Part shown: piece by piece, positions 9,303 to 18,694 of the stretch
Numbering within the stretch: position 1 is the stretch's first letter
Layout: each line of letters starts with the position of its first letter
Origin: Streptomyces sp. A3M-1-3
Lineage (GTDB): Bacteria > Actinomycetota > Actinomycetes > Streptomycetales > Streptomycetaceae
Assembly: GCF_024213665.1 (NCBI RefSeq)
Contig: NZ_JANAVP010000034.1
Coordinates: 1-64,000, forward strand
Length of the DNA: 64,000 bases
Direction: 5' to 3'
The notes under the pieces: generated by a model
The model's input: only the letters and a program-made list of their open reading frames with translations
Told to the model about the DNA's origin: nothing
The model's database searches: none
Translations under genes and position numbers: made by a program

Positions 9303-10202
9303 CTATGCGACGAGTGAGAGTTTAGCCCGCTGGTGGTGTTGCTGTTCGAACTCCATCGGCGAGAGGTAGGACAGCGCGCTGTGGCGGCGACGGGCGTTGT
9401 AGTAGGTGAGCCATCGGAATATCTCCAACCGTGCCTGACCCATCGTCAAGAACAGCTTCTTGTGCATCACCTCTCGCTTCAGCCCCTGCCACAGACTCTC
9501 GGCGAGGGCGTTGTCGTAACTCGAACCGACCTTGCCCATGCTTCTGCGGATGCCGTACTGGTCGCAGACCTGGGCGAACGCGGCCGAGGTGTATTGCGAT
9601 CCGCGGTCCGAGTGGAAGATCACCCCGGTCACGTCACCACCTCGAGCGGCGACCGCGGCCCGCAGGGCGTCGATGACCAGCTCGGCGCGCATATGCGGGG
9701 CCATCGACCAGCCGACCACCCGGCGCGAGCAGACGTCGATGACGCTCGCGACATAGAGCCACGAGGCGCCGACCTGCACGTATGTGATGTCGCCGCACCA
9801 CTTCTCATCGAGCCGGCGGGCGGTGAAGTCGCGCTGGACCAGGTCCGGGGCGGGCGGCGCGACCGGATCGGGGACGGTGGTGCGCTTCTTCCTGCGCAGG
9901 TGACGGCCAACGATGCCGTTCTCACGCATCAGCCGCGCGACCCGCTTGCGGTTGACCGTGTGGCCGAAGCCGCGCAGTTCGGCGTGGACGCGCAGTGCTC
10001 CGTAGTTCTCGCGGTGTTCGGTGTGTATCTCGCGGATCTCGGCGACCAGGGCCTCTTCCTCGGCCCGACGGGCGTCCCGCTCCTCGGCGCCGGCGAGCCA
10101 CCGGTAGTAGCCCGAGCGGGAGACCTGGAGCACCCGGCACAGCCGCTGAACGCCGAAGGCCCCGGCGTGGGCGGAGACGAAGTCCCAGCGGCGGGTCCTC
10201 AC
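9303..10202 (-). CDS. IS3-family transposase OrfB (DDE integrase core)
   Basis: A 299-residue protein with an HTH_21-type region (IHTEHRENYGALRVHAEL) followed by an rve integrase core. The DDE triad is visible as GDITYV (D), FHSDRGSQYTS (D) and ALAESLWQGLKREV (E), and the family tail YNARRRHSALSYLSP is present. The GTG start at 10202 overlaps the orfA stop (ATGAAGTGAGG). In IS3 elements OrfB is normally made as an OrfAB fusion by frameshifting; with orfA disrupted, functional transposase is unlikely. Confidence 0.9.
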   Translation of the reverse strand: MRTRRWDFVSAHAGAFGVQRLCRVLQVSRSGYYRWLAGAEERDARRAEEEALVAEIREIHTEHRENYGALRVHAELRGFGHTVNRKRVARLMRENGIVGRHLRRKKRTTVPDPVAPPAPDLVQRDFTARRLDEKWCGDITYVQVGASWLYVASVIDVCSRRVVGWSMAPHMRAELVIDALRAAVAARGGDVTGVIFHSDRGSQYTSAAFAQVCDQYGIRRSMGKVGSSYDNALAESLWQGLKREVMHKKLFLTMGQARLEIFRWLTYYNARRRHSALSYLSPMEFEQQHHQRAKLSLVA

Positions 10203-10508
10203 TTCATCTCCTTGGCGAAATAGGCAGCTGCCCGTCGCAGGATCTCCCGCTCCAGCTGCCACTCTCGGCCTTCAGGAGTCGGGCGTTGTCCGCCCGCAGC
10301 CGGCCAGCTCCGCCTCCGGCTCAGCCGCCGCCAACCCACTGCCGACCACCGGGGGCCCGTCCGCGTCGCGCACCCAGACGCGCAGCGTCTCGGGATTGAC
10401 ATTCAGATCGGCCGCGACATCCCGGAACGTCCGACTGCCGACCGAAGCCCGCCACAACGCGATCGCGTCGGACCGGAACTCCGGACTGTACTTCGAGGGC
10501 CTTGCCAT
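10199..10508 (-). pseudogene. IS3-family transposase OrfA, two frameshifts
   Basis: The N-terminal helix-turn-helix part (MARPSKYSPEFRSDAIALWR, then FRDVAADLNVNPETLRVWVR) is intact from 10508 to about 10310. Family continuation then appears in a second frame (LRADNARLLKAE, about 10265-10300) and finishes in a third frame (EWQLEREILRRAAAYFAKEMK split over 10199-10262). Two small deletions therefore separate the pieces: one base near 10300 and about four bases near 10263. Read without correction, the product stops after 78 residues. Confidence 0.85.
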
Positions 10509-10603
10509 GGAGATCTACACCTTCCTGGACCGTCAAGATCCATTGTCAGGTGTGTCCACACCACGGGGGTCTCCTCATCTCGCTTTTCTCCTTATTTTCA
10601 GCT

Positions 10604-11098
10604 TCAGCCAGACTCTCGCCAGCGGGCTACGGAACGCTGACACAGGGCGAACGCGAAGGATCCGAAATCATCCCCGAGTCTCTCCATGCTCTCGCGATCC
10701 ACAACTCCGGGGTTCCAAACGAGGATCGGATACTCGCCTTCCTGATCCACTTGAGAGGAATCGAGGGCAACCAGACCACCCATTCCATCGAACATCACAA
10801 CGATCAGGTCGGATGGCATTTCGTACTGGCTGCGAGCATCCAGAGTTTCCGTTACGGAACCCAACAGTTTCTGCCCCATCGCGGGCGTCTGATACACGCC
10901 GAGGAATTCTTCACCAGCGATATCCCAGGTCCCGAACTCTTCGATCAGACGGCGGTACGAGGGAGGGAAAGCAACACCCAGATCACTCTCGGCGGCGGCC
11001 ATCGTCCCTGCGTCACAGCCGTCGGCGTGGTTCGCGATGTCATCGTTCCCGCGAACCAGCTCGATCAGTCGCTCACTCGCCTCGACAGCGTTCATCAT
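10604..11098 (-). CDS. SMI1/KNR4 (SUKH) family immunity protein
   Basis: A 164-residue acidic cytoplasmic protein with the SUKH signature: MAAAESDLGVAFPPSYRRLI followed by EFGTWDIAGEEFLGVY, then VMFDGMGGLVALD. SUKH proteins are common immunity partners of nuclease-type polymorphic toxins. Its ATG at 11098 overlaps the stop of the upstream RHS toxin (ATGA), so the two are translationally coupled and the gene most likely neutralises the nuclease tip. Base composition is visibly more A/T-rich than the flanking backbone, consistent with horizontal acquisition. Confidence 0.85.
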   Translation of the reverse strand: MMNAVEASERLIELVRGNDDIANHADGCDAGTMAAAESDLGVAFPPSYRRLIEEFGTWDIAGEEFLGVYQTPAMGQKLLGSVTETLDARSQYEMPSDLIVVMFDGMGGLVALDSSQVDQEGEYPILVWNPGVVDRESMERLGDDFGSFAFALCQRSVARWRESG

Positions 11099-14000
11099 CC
11101 ACCAAATCCTGCCGCTCGGTCCTTCCAGTACTGGGATTTCCAGGCGTTGAAGGCATCTCGATCGATTCCACTGGGGATCTTGGTGCCCGCCTTCCAGTGC
11201 AGCTGATTGTAGTTCCCGAAGTGCATCGAGTGCGTCACCTCGGCGATCGGCCCGTCCTGCGTCTGGAGCATGTGATGAAGGTTCAGCGGCTTGCCGTCCG
11301 GACCCATCGGGGCCAGCCCCTGCTGCATTCTCTTGAGATTGCTTCGACCGTACTTGTCCGCAGGCGAAAAATAGTCCGGATTCACCAGATCATCCCGCTG
11401 ATAAATGCGCTGACCGTTGTAGTCGGTCCGCGACCAGAATTGGCAGTTTGAGTTGTGAACCAGGACCGGCGTCTCGCCCGCCAGCACATAGTACGTGTGG
11501 AGGTTGCTGACGGTCAGGTTGTGGACGGTAGCTTGCTGCGTCCAGCGCTTGATGGCGGTGATCTGGATGTAGGTGCCAGCGCTGGTCTGGAGCCACTGGC
11601 CAGGTGTCAGGTCGGTAGCGTCGATCCATTCGCCGAGTTCGGGGACCCAGAAGGGGTGTCCGTCGGTGGCGGTGATGACGGAAGATTCGCTGCCCGTCTC
11701 TGTGCCGAGGTCAAGGGTGATCCGAACGAGGTTCTTGTCGCCTTCGCCTGTGATTTCGGCGGTGACGGTCTCGATGCGAGTTTCACCGGTTTCGGAGTCG
11801 GTGGCCAGAACAAGGTCGCCCGTTTCCAGCGCTTCAATGGGCTTGCTTGTGCCATCAGCAAGAAGAACCTCAGTACCGGAAACGAAGCTGTTGCCAGAAC
11901 AGCCCTTCGCTGCGCCCTTGCCCGCACCCTTGGCGAGAGAGGCGCCGCCCTTTACTGCAGCCCCTCCGGGAGCAATCATGCTGAGCGCGTCAACGAACCC
12001 CTCACCGCCCTCGTAGGAGCGCGACTTGGTGTCTACGCCCATTTTGGCGACGAGGATGTCGTAGAGATCTGCCGCCGGCAGACCCGGGGCAGCGAATTCC
12101 ACCGTGGCCGCGACCGACCGGCCCATGCCCGCGAGCAGGTTCCAGCCCCAGTTGCGGTCGTAATACGGGTTGACCCAATTGGTAACCCTCACGGCTTTGG
12201 CCATGGGGCTGTACCCCTGCCGCTGCCATGCGTATATATCGGCCAACGAGGCGGTCGTACTGTAGTGCTTGGCAACGGTGCCGACGTCTTGGTATTCAGT
12301 GGTGTCGGTGGTGATGACCTGGTTTCCGCCGCATTTGTACAGCGTGCCGCACTCATCACTTTTCAGCCCCGAGGGGTCGCTGAAGGTGACAGGGTTGCCG
12401 TTGGAATACGTATACCCGTTCATCTGGAGCGGGTCCGTGATGTCGATGATCGGGTCGACGCTGATGAACCGGCCGGTTGTGGGGTCGTACTCGCGGGCGC
12501 CGATGTGGGTCAGACCCGTTGCGGGGTCGTCCACGCCCGTGCCCAGGAATGTGCGGCGGCCCGGCCAGTTCGTGGGTTCCGTACCGCGCGGGTTGCCGTA
12601 CGGGTCGAACTTGCGGCGGGAGACCGTCATCGCGCCCGAGAGTTCGACCGCCGTGGTGCCCGTGTTGTGGTGGTCGGTGAGCAGGACGGTGAGCTTGTGC
12701 CCAGTCGTCTTGCCGGCCGTCGAGCGGACCGTGGTCGGGGCACCCGGGTGGCTGTAGTAGCGCTGGGCGTCGACAGCCGTTCCCGCGGTGTTGACGGTGA
12801 TCTCGGCCTCGCCGAGGTAAAGAGTGCGCCCGGTGGCGTTGTTCTCGATCAGGCGGTTGCCATCCGCGTCGTACAGATAGGAGACGTCCGACTGGGCGTC
12901 ACCGTCGGTGTCAACCGAGGTGAGCTTGTTGCGCTGGTCCCAGGTGAGCTTCTGGGTGTCTCCGCCGATCGTGCGTGTGGTGGTGTTGCCCGTGAGGTCG
13001 TAGCTGTACGTGGACTGCGAATTCACGGTCGAGCCGGCTTCGCGGACCACCGAGTCGACCTTGGACAGGGCGTGCGGCTGCGTCTTGGTCGGCGGCTGGG
13101 TTCCGTTGCCCGTGACCGTCGTCCCATAGCTGTACGTGTACTCGTCGTCCAGTGCGGGGTTGGTGAGGTCGTGGTCGACCATCTTGGTGCGGTTGCCGAT
13201 GGCATCGAACTCGTACGACTGCCAGTAGCCGTCGCCGTCAGGACCTGCCGTCACCTCGGCAAGGGCTGGTCCCGCACCCTGATCGCCGGTTGAGGTGGGG
13301 CATCCGCCGGTCGCACCGGTCCAACCGTGGACCAGCTGGCCCATGTTGTCGTACGCAAAGCACTGCCGGTCATTGGCACCGCTGGGCTGCACGTCGGTGA
13401 TGTCGGTGACATTGCCGCCTGTGTCATAGCCGTAGTACAGGTTGGACAACCTGTACGGGGCGGTCTCCCGGTCCGCGATCGTCCGGTCCACGAAGCCCGT
13501 GTTCGCGTTGAACACATTCGTCGTCCAGACACGGCGCGGGGCCTCACCCGAGGCTGCACGCAGCACTTCGCCGAAGGGGCTGTACTTGGTGTCGGCGGTG
13601 TACCAGGACAGACCCGAGGTGGTGACCGGAGCGCCCTCGCCGTTGTACCGGGTGATCAGTTTCTCGGCTGCCAGTCCGCCTGGGGCGGCCGGGAGCGTAG
13701 TCGTCTGGAGCTTGCCCGTCGGGGTGTAGGTGTGGCTGTAGGCGTAGGTACCGGCCAGGCCCTTTGTCGCGGCTGTGTCCGGGACCGTGATCCGCGTGCC
13801 GGTGGGGCGGTACTCGGTGTCGTAACCAGTGACCTCGGACGTGTACGGCTTGCCATCGTTGAAGCGGGTCGAGGCCACCGGCTGCCCCTTGGCGCCGGGC
13901 AGAATGTCGAACGTCCAACTCGCCACGAGCGGGCCCGACGCGGATCCTTCGCGCAGGGCCGTCGTCCGGCCCAGTTCGTCGTACTCGGTGTACTGGGTGC

Positions 14001-17000
14001 GCTCATAGCTGTCCTTCGACCAGACCTTCTGGTCGAGGGCGTTGTAGCCGAACGACGCGGAGCCCATGTCCGGATCGGTGGAGGCGGTCAGGCGGCCTCG
14101 CGCGTCATAGGTGTAGGTCCACTCATTACTGTCGGTATCAGTCACCTTGGTGTGGTTGCCGCGCGCGTCGTAGGCGTAGCGCGTGCTGTTCCAGCTGGTC
14201 AGACCGGCGGCCGTCGCGTGCTGGATCAGCTCCGTCCTGCCCAGCACATCCGTCCATGCCCTGACAGACCGGCCGCCCTTCCCCACAGACAGGCCGTCCC
14301 CCGACATGCCGGTGCGAGTCAGCGTCCAGTCGCCGCCGTACTTCGTGGTCGTCGAGTGCTCCGAGCTGCCCTCGTACAGGGTGGTCGTCTTGGTGGGGCG
14401 GCCGAGACCGTCGTAGGCGGTTTCGGTTGAGTTCGGTACCTCGAAGTCCGTCTTGGGATAGAAGATCTCGGCGACGGGCTCGCCCTCGGCCAGGTACCCG
14501 TTGTTGGTCTGGCGGACCGAGCCAGAGGAGTTGTAGAGAGAATCGGTGATGATCCGGCCGCCGCCCATGGCTTCGGCCTGCGTCTGGCGCGGGCGCAACA
14601 GCCCGTCGTATATCGCGACGGAGTCCTCGTACGTCCCGTTGTCACGCAGGGTGCTGGTGGTGACAACCGGCGGCTTGTTGTCTGCGATCTGGTACTTGAA
14701 GGTGGCGATCGCCTGGTCGGTGCCCTGCTTACGTGACGGCGTCCACACACCCGTCACACGTCCCAGCTCGTCGTAACTACTGGTGATTTTACGGTTGTTG
14801 GCGTCGGTCACTTCAAGAGGCGTACCGCGGGCCGGGTCGACCAGCGATGTCGTGGCGTGGCCCGCCGCGTTGGTGACCGTCGTGGTGAAGGCGGTACCGG
14901 TTGCCGGGCTGTATGTGGTGGAGGTGGGTTCGTCGGCCGCGTCAATCACCTTCGTGAGTCGGCCGAGCGCGTCATATGTCGTGCGGGCGCTGGTGATCCA
15001 GCCTGCGCCGTCCCCGTCGACCGTGTCCACCTGGTACGGCAAGCCCTTGACCGGTGCGGTACCGAAGGCGTTCAGCGCGTCGTAAGAGGTACGTGCGTCG
15101 GAGATGACCTTGTCCCCGCCCGCCGTCGGGGCCTGGGTGCAGTCGCCTACCGTGGTGCGCACGCGCTGTGGGAGGCCGATGAGGTGCTTGGTGGTGTTGT
15201 GAACGTAACTGGTGGTGGTGCAGGACTCATTGCCCGTGGTGTGCCCACCGTCGGCCTTGGGAGTGAGGGTGAGGGTCTCGCTGGTGAGCGGCAAGCCGTA
15301 CACAGCGTCGAACGTGCTCACAGTGCGCACAGTGCGATCGCCCGTGCTGACCGTCTCAACGGCATCCGTGCGCGCGGTGCCCGTGCGGTAAGCCTCAAGC
15401 GGGGGCAGGCCGACCCGGGGCCGTGAAGCCGTGCTCTTCGACCACGGCCGGCTCACCGTACGGGCAACGACGGTGCCGCCCGCCTTGGTGTACGTAAGCG
15501 CTTCCGCCGTTCGGCCCTGGTACGCGTACAGGTCCTCGGCCAGGTCGGCGCCGGTCGAGTCCTTGACGGTGCTCTTCGCCCGGCCGCCGTCACCCGACAT
15601 GCCACGGAAATAGCGGGTGCGGGTCTGGGACTGCTCGGTGGAGTCCGTCGCACCGCTTGTGGTCGCGCCCCTCTTCGTGAGCACACTCGCGTAACCGCGC
15701 CACTGGCTGTATGTACGCAGCTCCGGCTTGGAGAACTCGTCGGTGTCCTTGCCCCAGGCCGCGTCGCCCTCGTACGTGTAGGAGGTGACGAGATCGGGCT
15801 GTTGCGCGACCCGGTCCTTCTCCACGACCTGGTCGACGACGTACTTGTTGAACCACTCCGTCGGCGGCTTTTCCAGGTCCGGGTCCGGGGACCAGTGAAC
15901 CGGGAAGCAGCGGGTGGTGTTCTCCTCGGGCTTGGGGTGGCTGGTACCGACCGGGCACGGCGCCGAGTAAGCGACGTAGATCTCGCCGCCCGTCTCGGTA
16001 CGGATCGTCTCCACCCGCAACCGGTCGAAGTCGGGGGTGGCGTCCGTGGCGCTGGTGGCGACCCGGTTGGGCATGTCTACGATGTTGGGGAGGAAGGAGA
16101 CCGACGGCAGCGCCGCGCTCTCCTGCTGGCCGTCCTCGTTCAGCGTAGTGCCGAAGCCAGTGCGGGTGATCGTCTCGAGCCACAGCGGCGGGTGTGTGTC
16201 CGTGCGTTGCTTGGGGAACGACTGCTGCAGGTTCCACTTGTCCACCAATGACAGGGAGGTGGATCCGGGGGTGCGCTGCGCGTAGGTGGTCACGGCCGTC
16301 AACCGGAGACGGCTCCAGAAGGTCGGGGAGGAGACGTAGCAGTTCTTGGCAGTGGCCTTGCAGTGCAGGGTGGACGGGGTGTCCCACCAGGGCTGCTTGT
16401 CCTCGTAGTTCTTCGACTCGAACTCAGTGTCGGAGCAGTCGGTGCTGCCTTCCCGGACGCATCGCTCGCCGACGGAGAAGACCACCTTGCCCGCCGGGGC
16501 ACCGGAGATGTCGCCGACCCGCAGACCGTAGCTGATCTGGCTCGGATGCCCGCCGCGGACGTAGGAGACCTTGGACTTGAACTTTTCGTTCTTCGCGTAG
16601 TGGTTGGTCTCCTTCTTCCAGTCGATGACCATAGCGTTGCCGTGCACGTCCTCGACGTAGTCGAGATTCCAGCGCCAGGCCTGGGTGCAGAAGGAGTCGG
16701 CGTAGGCCGTCTTGTGGCAGGGCTCGTCCGCGTGGTTACCGAAGACTGGGGCCGTGAAAACGGAGTTGGTGAGCGCACGGCTGCCGCCGCCGTCAACGTC
16801 GTTGCGGCCAAACCAGTATTGGGTGCCGTCGCGCGCGGTGACCACCCAGTGCTCACCGTCGTTGTCGCCGTTGGCCAGCGCGGTCTCCGTCCTCCGCTCG
16901 ATCTTGGCACCGTCGTCTTTGGCAGGGGTCCACGTCTCCGTACCACCCTCGCCCTCCACGACCAGCTCGGTGGTCGAACCGCCGAGAGACATCACCACGT

Positions 17001-18150
17001 TTGGCCCGGACCAGCAGAGGTCGGACTTCTTCTTGTCCGCGGAGCCCGTGTTGTTCGGGACCTTGCCGTCGATGGTCTTGCGGTCCTCGGAGCAGGTCCG
17101 GTAGCGGCGCTCGATGAAGCCCGGGTGGTAGTCCCAGCCGTCACCGACCCATGAGGCCTGGCCGTTGGCCACGGACGTCTTGCCGTCCACCGCCTGCGAG
17201 GAGTACGAGAATCCGATGCTCGGTGCGGGTCCGGCCGGCGGGGACGGCACGGCAAGCGGGTATGTCCAGGAGAAGCCGCCGCCGCTTCCGCCGGCCGTCC
17301 AGGAGCCGGTCGGTGACAGCGTGGTGGCCTTGTACGTACCCCCCGCGCCCGACGCCGAGTCGGTTGCCGCGAGCACCACCGGGCCACCGCCCGCCTGGGT
17401 CGAGAGCCCCTGAGTGGGTGCGGTTGCCGGGTCGATCGTCGCCCGTACCGTCTCCGCGGCCGGGTCGTTGGCGCTGGGAACCTCGGTGGCGGTGCTGCAT
17501 TCCTCCAGGTCGGGCGTCTCCAGGAAGCACTGAGGCAGCTGAACCAGTTCCAGCCGGGACGCCCACTCAGTGCCATACAGGTCCTCGAACCCGCCGTAGT
17601 CCAGCTCCACATCGACCGGAGCCGAACCGCCCGCCGGCGGCGTCACGGTGATCACCGCGCCGTCCACCTCGACGTCCTCGGTGGTGGCGCGCGGCTCGAT
17701 CTCCACATCCCACGTGCCTGTGGGAGCAGGCGGGTTGGGGTCGGCTTCGGTCGGTGACGCCTTCCCGATGCTCACCGGCAGATCGCCGGCCTGGACCAGC
17801 GCGTCACCAGCCCCGGTCAGCGGGACGGCGGCAGTGCCTCCGGCCGGCGGCGCCACATCCACCGGATTGTACTCGGCGGGCGGCTCCAGCGGCGCACCCG
17901 ACCAGCCATCGAGCTGCTCGGCCTTCTCCTCGTCCAGTTGCGCGGCCTTGTCCCGCTGGAGGCTCGGCAGCGCGACGCCATTGCGGGGGTCCGTGGGCGG
18001 CAAGGCCCATGCCGTGCTCGGCAGCAGCGTGACTGCCATGACCGCTGCCAGGGCGACTCCGATGCCCTGAGAGACACGGCGTCGCCGTACAGAACGGCGC
18101 TCCCTGCCTCCGGGCAGACGGAACTGACTCGTCGGAACCGACGACGGCAT
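11095..18150 (-). CDS. Secreted RHS-repeat polymorphic toxin with Hint and LHH nuclease domains
   Basis: A 2351-residue protein. A basic stretch (RERRSVRRRRVSQG) and a hydrophobic segment ending STAWA at about residue 49 form a Sec-type signal. Residues ~50-350 are Pro/Thr-rich strands. The SpvB/RHS shell and many YD repeats (e.g. YDALGRLTKV, YDELGRTTAL, YDARGRLTAS) run to the RHS core signature GAREYDPTTGRFISVDPI near residue 1890. After a ~170-residue linker comes a Hint/intein-like domain (about 2085-2233: CSGNSFVSGTEVLLADG to VLVHNS). The last ~118 residues are the toxin tip, with NLHHML near 2290, the LHH motif of HNH/Endo VII nucleases. The ATG at 18150 follows GGGGG; an in-frame start at 18207 is less likely. 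The cognate immunity gene overlaps the 3' end. Substrate DNA/RNA and target cell are inferred. Confidence 0.9.
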   Translation of the reverse strand: MPSSVPTSQFRLPGGRERRSVRRRRVSQGIGVALAAVMAVTLLPSTAWALPPTDPRNGVALPSLQRDKAAQLDEEKAEQLDGWSGAPLEPPAEYNPVDVAPPAGGTAAVPLTGAGDALVQAGDLPVSIGKASPTEADPNPPAPTGTWDVEIEPRATTEDVEVDGAVITVTPPAGGSAPVDVELDYGGFEDLYGTEWASRLELVQLPQCFLETPDLEECSTATEVPSANDPAAETVRATIDPATAPTQGLSTQAGGGPVVLAATDSASGAGGTYKATTLSPTGSWTAGGSGGGFSWTYPLAVPSPPAGPAPSIGFSYSSQAVDGKTSVANGQASWVGDGWDYHPGFIERRYRTCSEDRKTIDGKVPNNTGSADKKKSDLCWSGPNVVMSLGGSTTELVVEGEGGTETWTPAKDDGAKIERRTETALANGDNDGEHWVVTARDGTQYWFGRNDVDGGGSRALTNSVFTAPVFGNHADEPCHKTAYADSFCTQAWRWNLDYVEDVHGNAMVIDWKKETNHYAKNEKFKSKVSYVRGGHPSQISYGLRVGDISGAPAGKVVFSVGERCVREGSTDCSDTEFESKNYEDKQPWWDTPSTLHCKATAKNCYVSSPTFWSRLRLTAVTTYAQRTPGSTSLSLVDKWNLQQSFPKQRTDTHPPLWLETITRTGFGTTLNEDGQQESAALPSVSFLPNIVDMPNRVATSATDATPDFDRLRVETIRTETGGEIYVAYSAPCPVGTSHPKPEENTTRCFPVHWSPDPDLEKPPTEWFNKYVVDQVVEKDRVAQQPDLVTSYTYEGDAAWGKDTDEFSKPELRTYSQWRGYASVLTKRGATTSGATDSTEQSQTRTRYFRGMSGDGGRAKSTVKDSTGADLAEDLYAYQGRTAEALTYTKAGGTVVARTVSRPWSKSTASRPRVGLPPLEAYRTGTARTDAVETVSTGDRTVRTVSTFDAVYGLPLTSETLTLTPKADGGHTTGNESCTTTSYVHNTTKHLIGLPQRVRTTVGDCTQAPTAGGDKVISDARTSYDALNAFGTAPVKGLPYQVDTVDGDGAGWITSARTTYDALGRLTKVIDAADEPTSTTYSPATGTAFTTTVTNAAGHATTSLVDPARGTPLEVTDANNRKITSSYDELGRVTGVWTPSRKQGTDQAIATFKYQIADNKPPVVTTSTLRDNGTYEDSVAIYDGLLRPRQTQAEAMGGGRIITDSLYNSSGSVRQTNNGYLAEGEPVAEIFYPKTDFEVPNSTETAYDGLGRPTKTTTLYEGSSEHSTTTKYGGDWTLTRTGMSGDGLSVGKGGRSVRAWTDVLGRTELIQHATAAGLTSWNSTRYAYDARGNHTKVTDTDSNEWTYTYDARGRLTASTDPDMGSASFGYNALDQKVWSKDSYERTQYTEYDELGRTTALREGSASGPLVASWTFDILPGAKGQPVASTRFNDGKPYTSEVTGYDTEYRPTGTRITVPDTAATKGLAGTYAYSHTYTPTGKLQTTTLPAAPGGLAAEKLITRYNGEGAPVTTSGLSWYTADTKYSPFGEVLRAASGEAPRRVWTTNVFNANTGFVDRTIADRETAPYRLSNLYYGYDTGGNVTDITDVQPSGANDRQCFAYDNMGQLVHGWTGATGGCPTSTGDQGAGPALAEVTAGPDGDGYWQSYEFDAIGNRTKMVDHDLTNPALDDEYTYSYGTTVTGNGTQPPTKTQPHALSKVDSVVREAGSTVNSQSTYSYDLTGNTTTRTIGGDTQKLTWDQRNKLTSVDTDGDAQSDVSYLYDADGNRLIENNATGRTLYLGEAEITVNTAGTAVDAQRYYSHPGAPTTVRSTAGKTTGHKLTVLLTDHHNTGTTAVELSGAMTVSRRKFDPYGNPRGTEPTNWPGRRTFLGTGVDDPATGLTHIGAREYDPTTGRFISVDPIIDITDPLQMNGYTYSNGNPVTFSDPSGLKSDECGTLYKCGGNQVITTDTTEYQDVGTVAKHYSTTASLADIYAWQRQGYSPMAKAVRVTNWVNPYYDRNWGWNLLAGMGRSVAATVEFAAPGLPAADLYDILVAKMGVDTKSRSYEGGEGFVDALSMIAPGGAAVKGGASLAKGAGKGAAKGCSGNSFVSGTEVLLADGTSKPIEALETGDLVLATDSETGETRIETVTAEITGEGDKNLVRITLDLGTETGSESSVITATDGHPFWVPELGEWIDATDLTPGQWLQTSAGTYIQITAIKRWTQQATVHNLTVSNLHTYYVLAGETPVLVHNSNCQFWSRTDYNGQRIYQRDDLVNPDYFSPADKYGRSNLKRMQQGLAPMGPDGKPLNLHHMLQTQDGPIAEVTHSMHFGNYNQLHWKAGTKIPSGIDRDAFNAWKSQYWKDRAAGFGG

Positions 18151-18694
18151 GTGGACCCCCCACGCCCGCTGAAGGACATGCCGAGGCAGCCAACAGGGAA
18201 TTGACAAATAGCTCGCAGATCATGCGCGCAGCACTCACACAAAATCCACAGCTGTCAGGCGCGAGTGATGCCAATCACAGGGATATAAGTGCTCAAACAT
18301 CGCATGCGTCATGTGATGCGCCTACGGTGCATCAAAATCTGTCTGCTCTGTTCATATATCCAATGGCGGAAGTTCTCTGCGAAGAGGGATAATTCCCCTC
18401 ACAAGGGCGGCAGAAAAGTTCCTCATGCTCCGTTCTGTACAGCTGTTGTCCCGAACCTCTGCCAGTGACTGGCACGCATCACCCTTCTAAGGCGCGCCCA
18501 CGCCCCAGTTGGTTCCCCCTCCCCCTCCTCTGCTCACCACGTGACGAAACCGTGGAGATGAGCCATGCTCTGCTCGCACAAATCTGCGCGGCACGGAGTA
18601 GGGAGAACTCCGGGATGCCGCGCCACGGACACCGGTCACCGGTATTTCCGAGGGCAGCTCAGCTTCCAGGCGCCCGAGGGGGGAGAGGAAAGCC
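18151..18694. promoter_or_regulatory. Divergent, comparatively A/T-rich control region of the RHS island
   Basis: This 544-base interval separates the RHS toxin gene (minus) from the FG-GAP protein gene (plus). It is clearly richer in A/T than the rest of the window, especially 18205-18440, so it presumably holds both promoters. A TTGACA hexamer lies at about 18202-18207 on the plus strand, and CGCAT/ATGCG arms occur near 18300-18320. I could not fix either promoter with confidence. No gene is supported inside it. Confidence 0.4.

Larger units (their letters stand above)
9271..10577 (-). mobile_element. IS3-family insertion sequence, ~1.3 kb, probably inactive
   Basis: The element is bounded by imperfect terminal inverted repeats of about 26 bp. 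The left end (9271-9296) starts TGAGG-GACCCCCG and contains GTGTGGACAC. The right end (10552-10577) contains GTGTCCACAC and ends CGGGGGTC-CCTCA. The ends therefore read TG...CA as in IS3 members. The element carries orfA and orfB in the usual overlapping order on the minus strand. The flanking triplets differ (GAT left, TCT right), so no target duplication is visible. OrfA is broken by two frameshifts. Confidence 0.85.
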
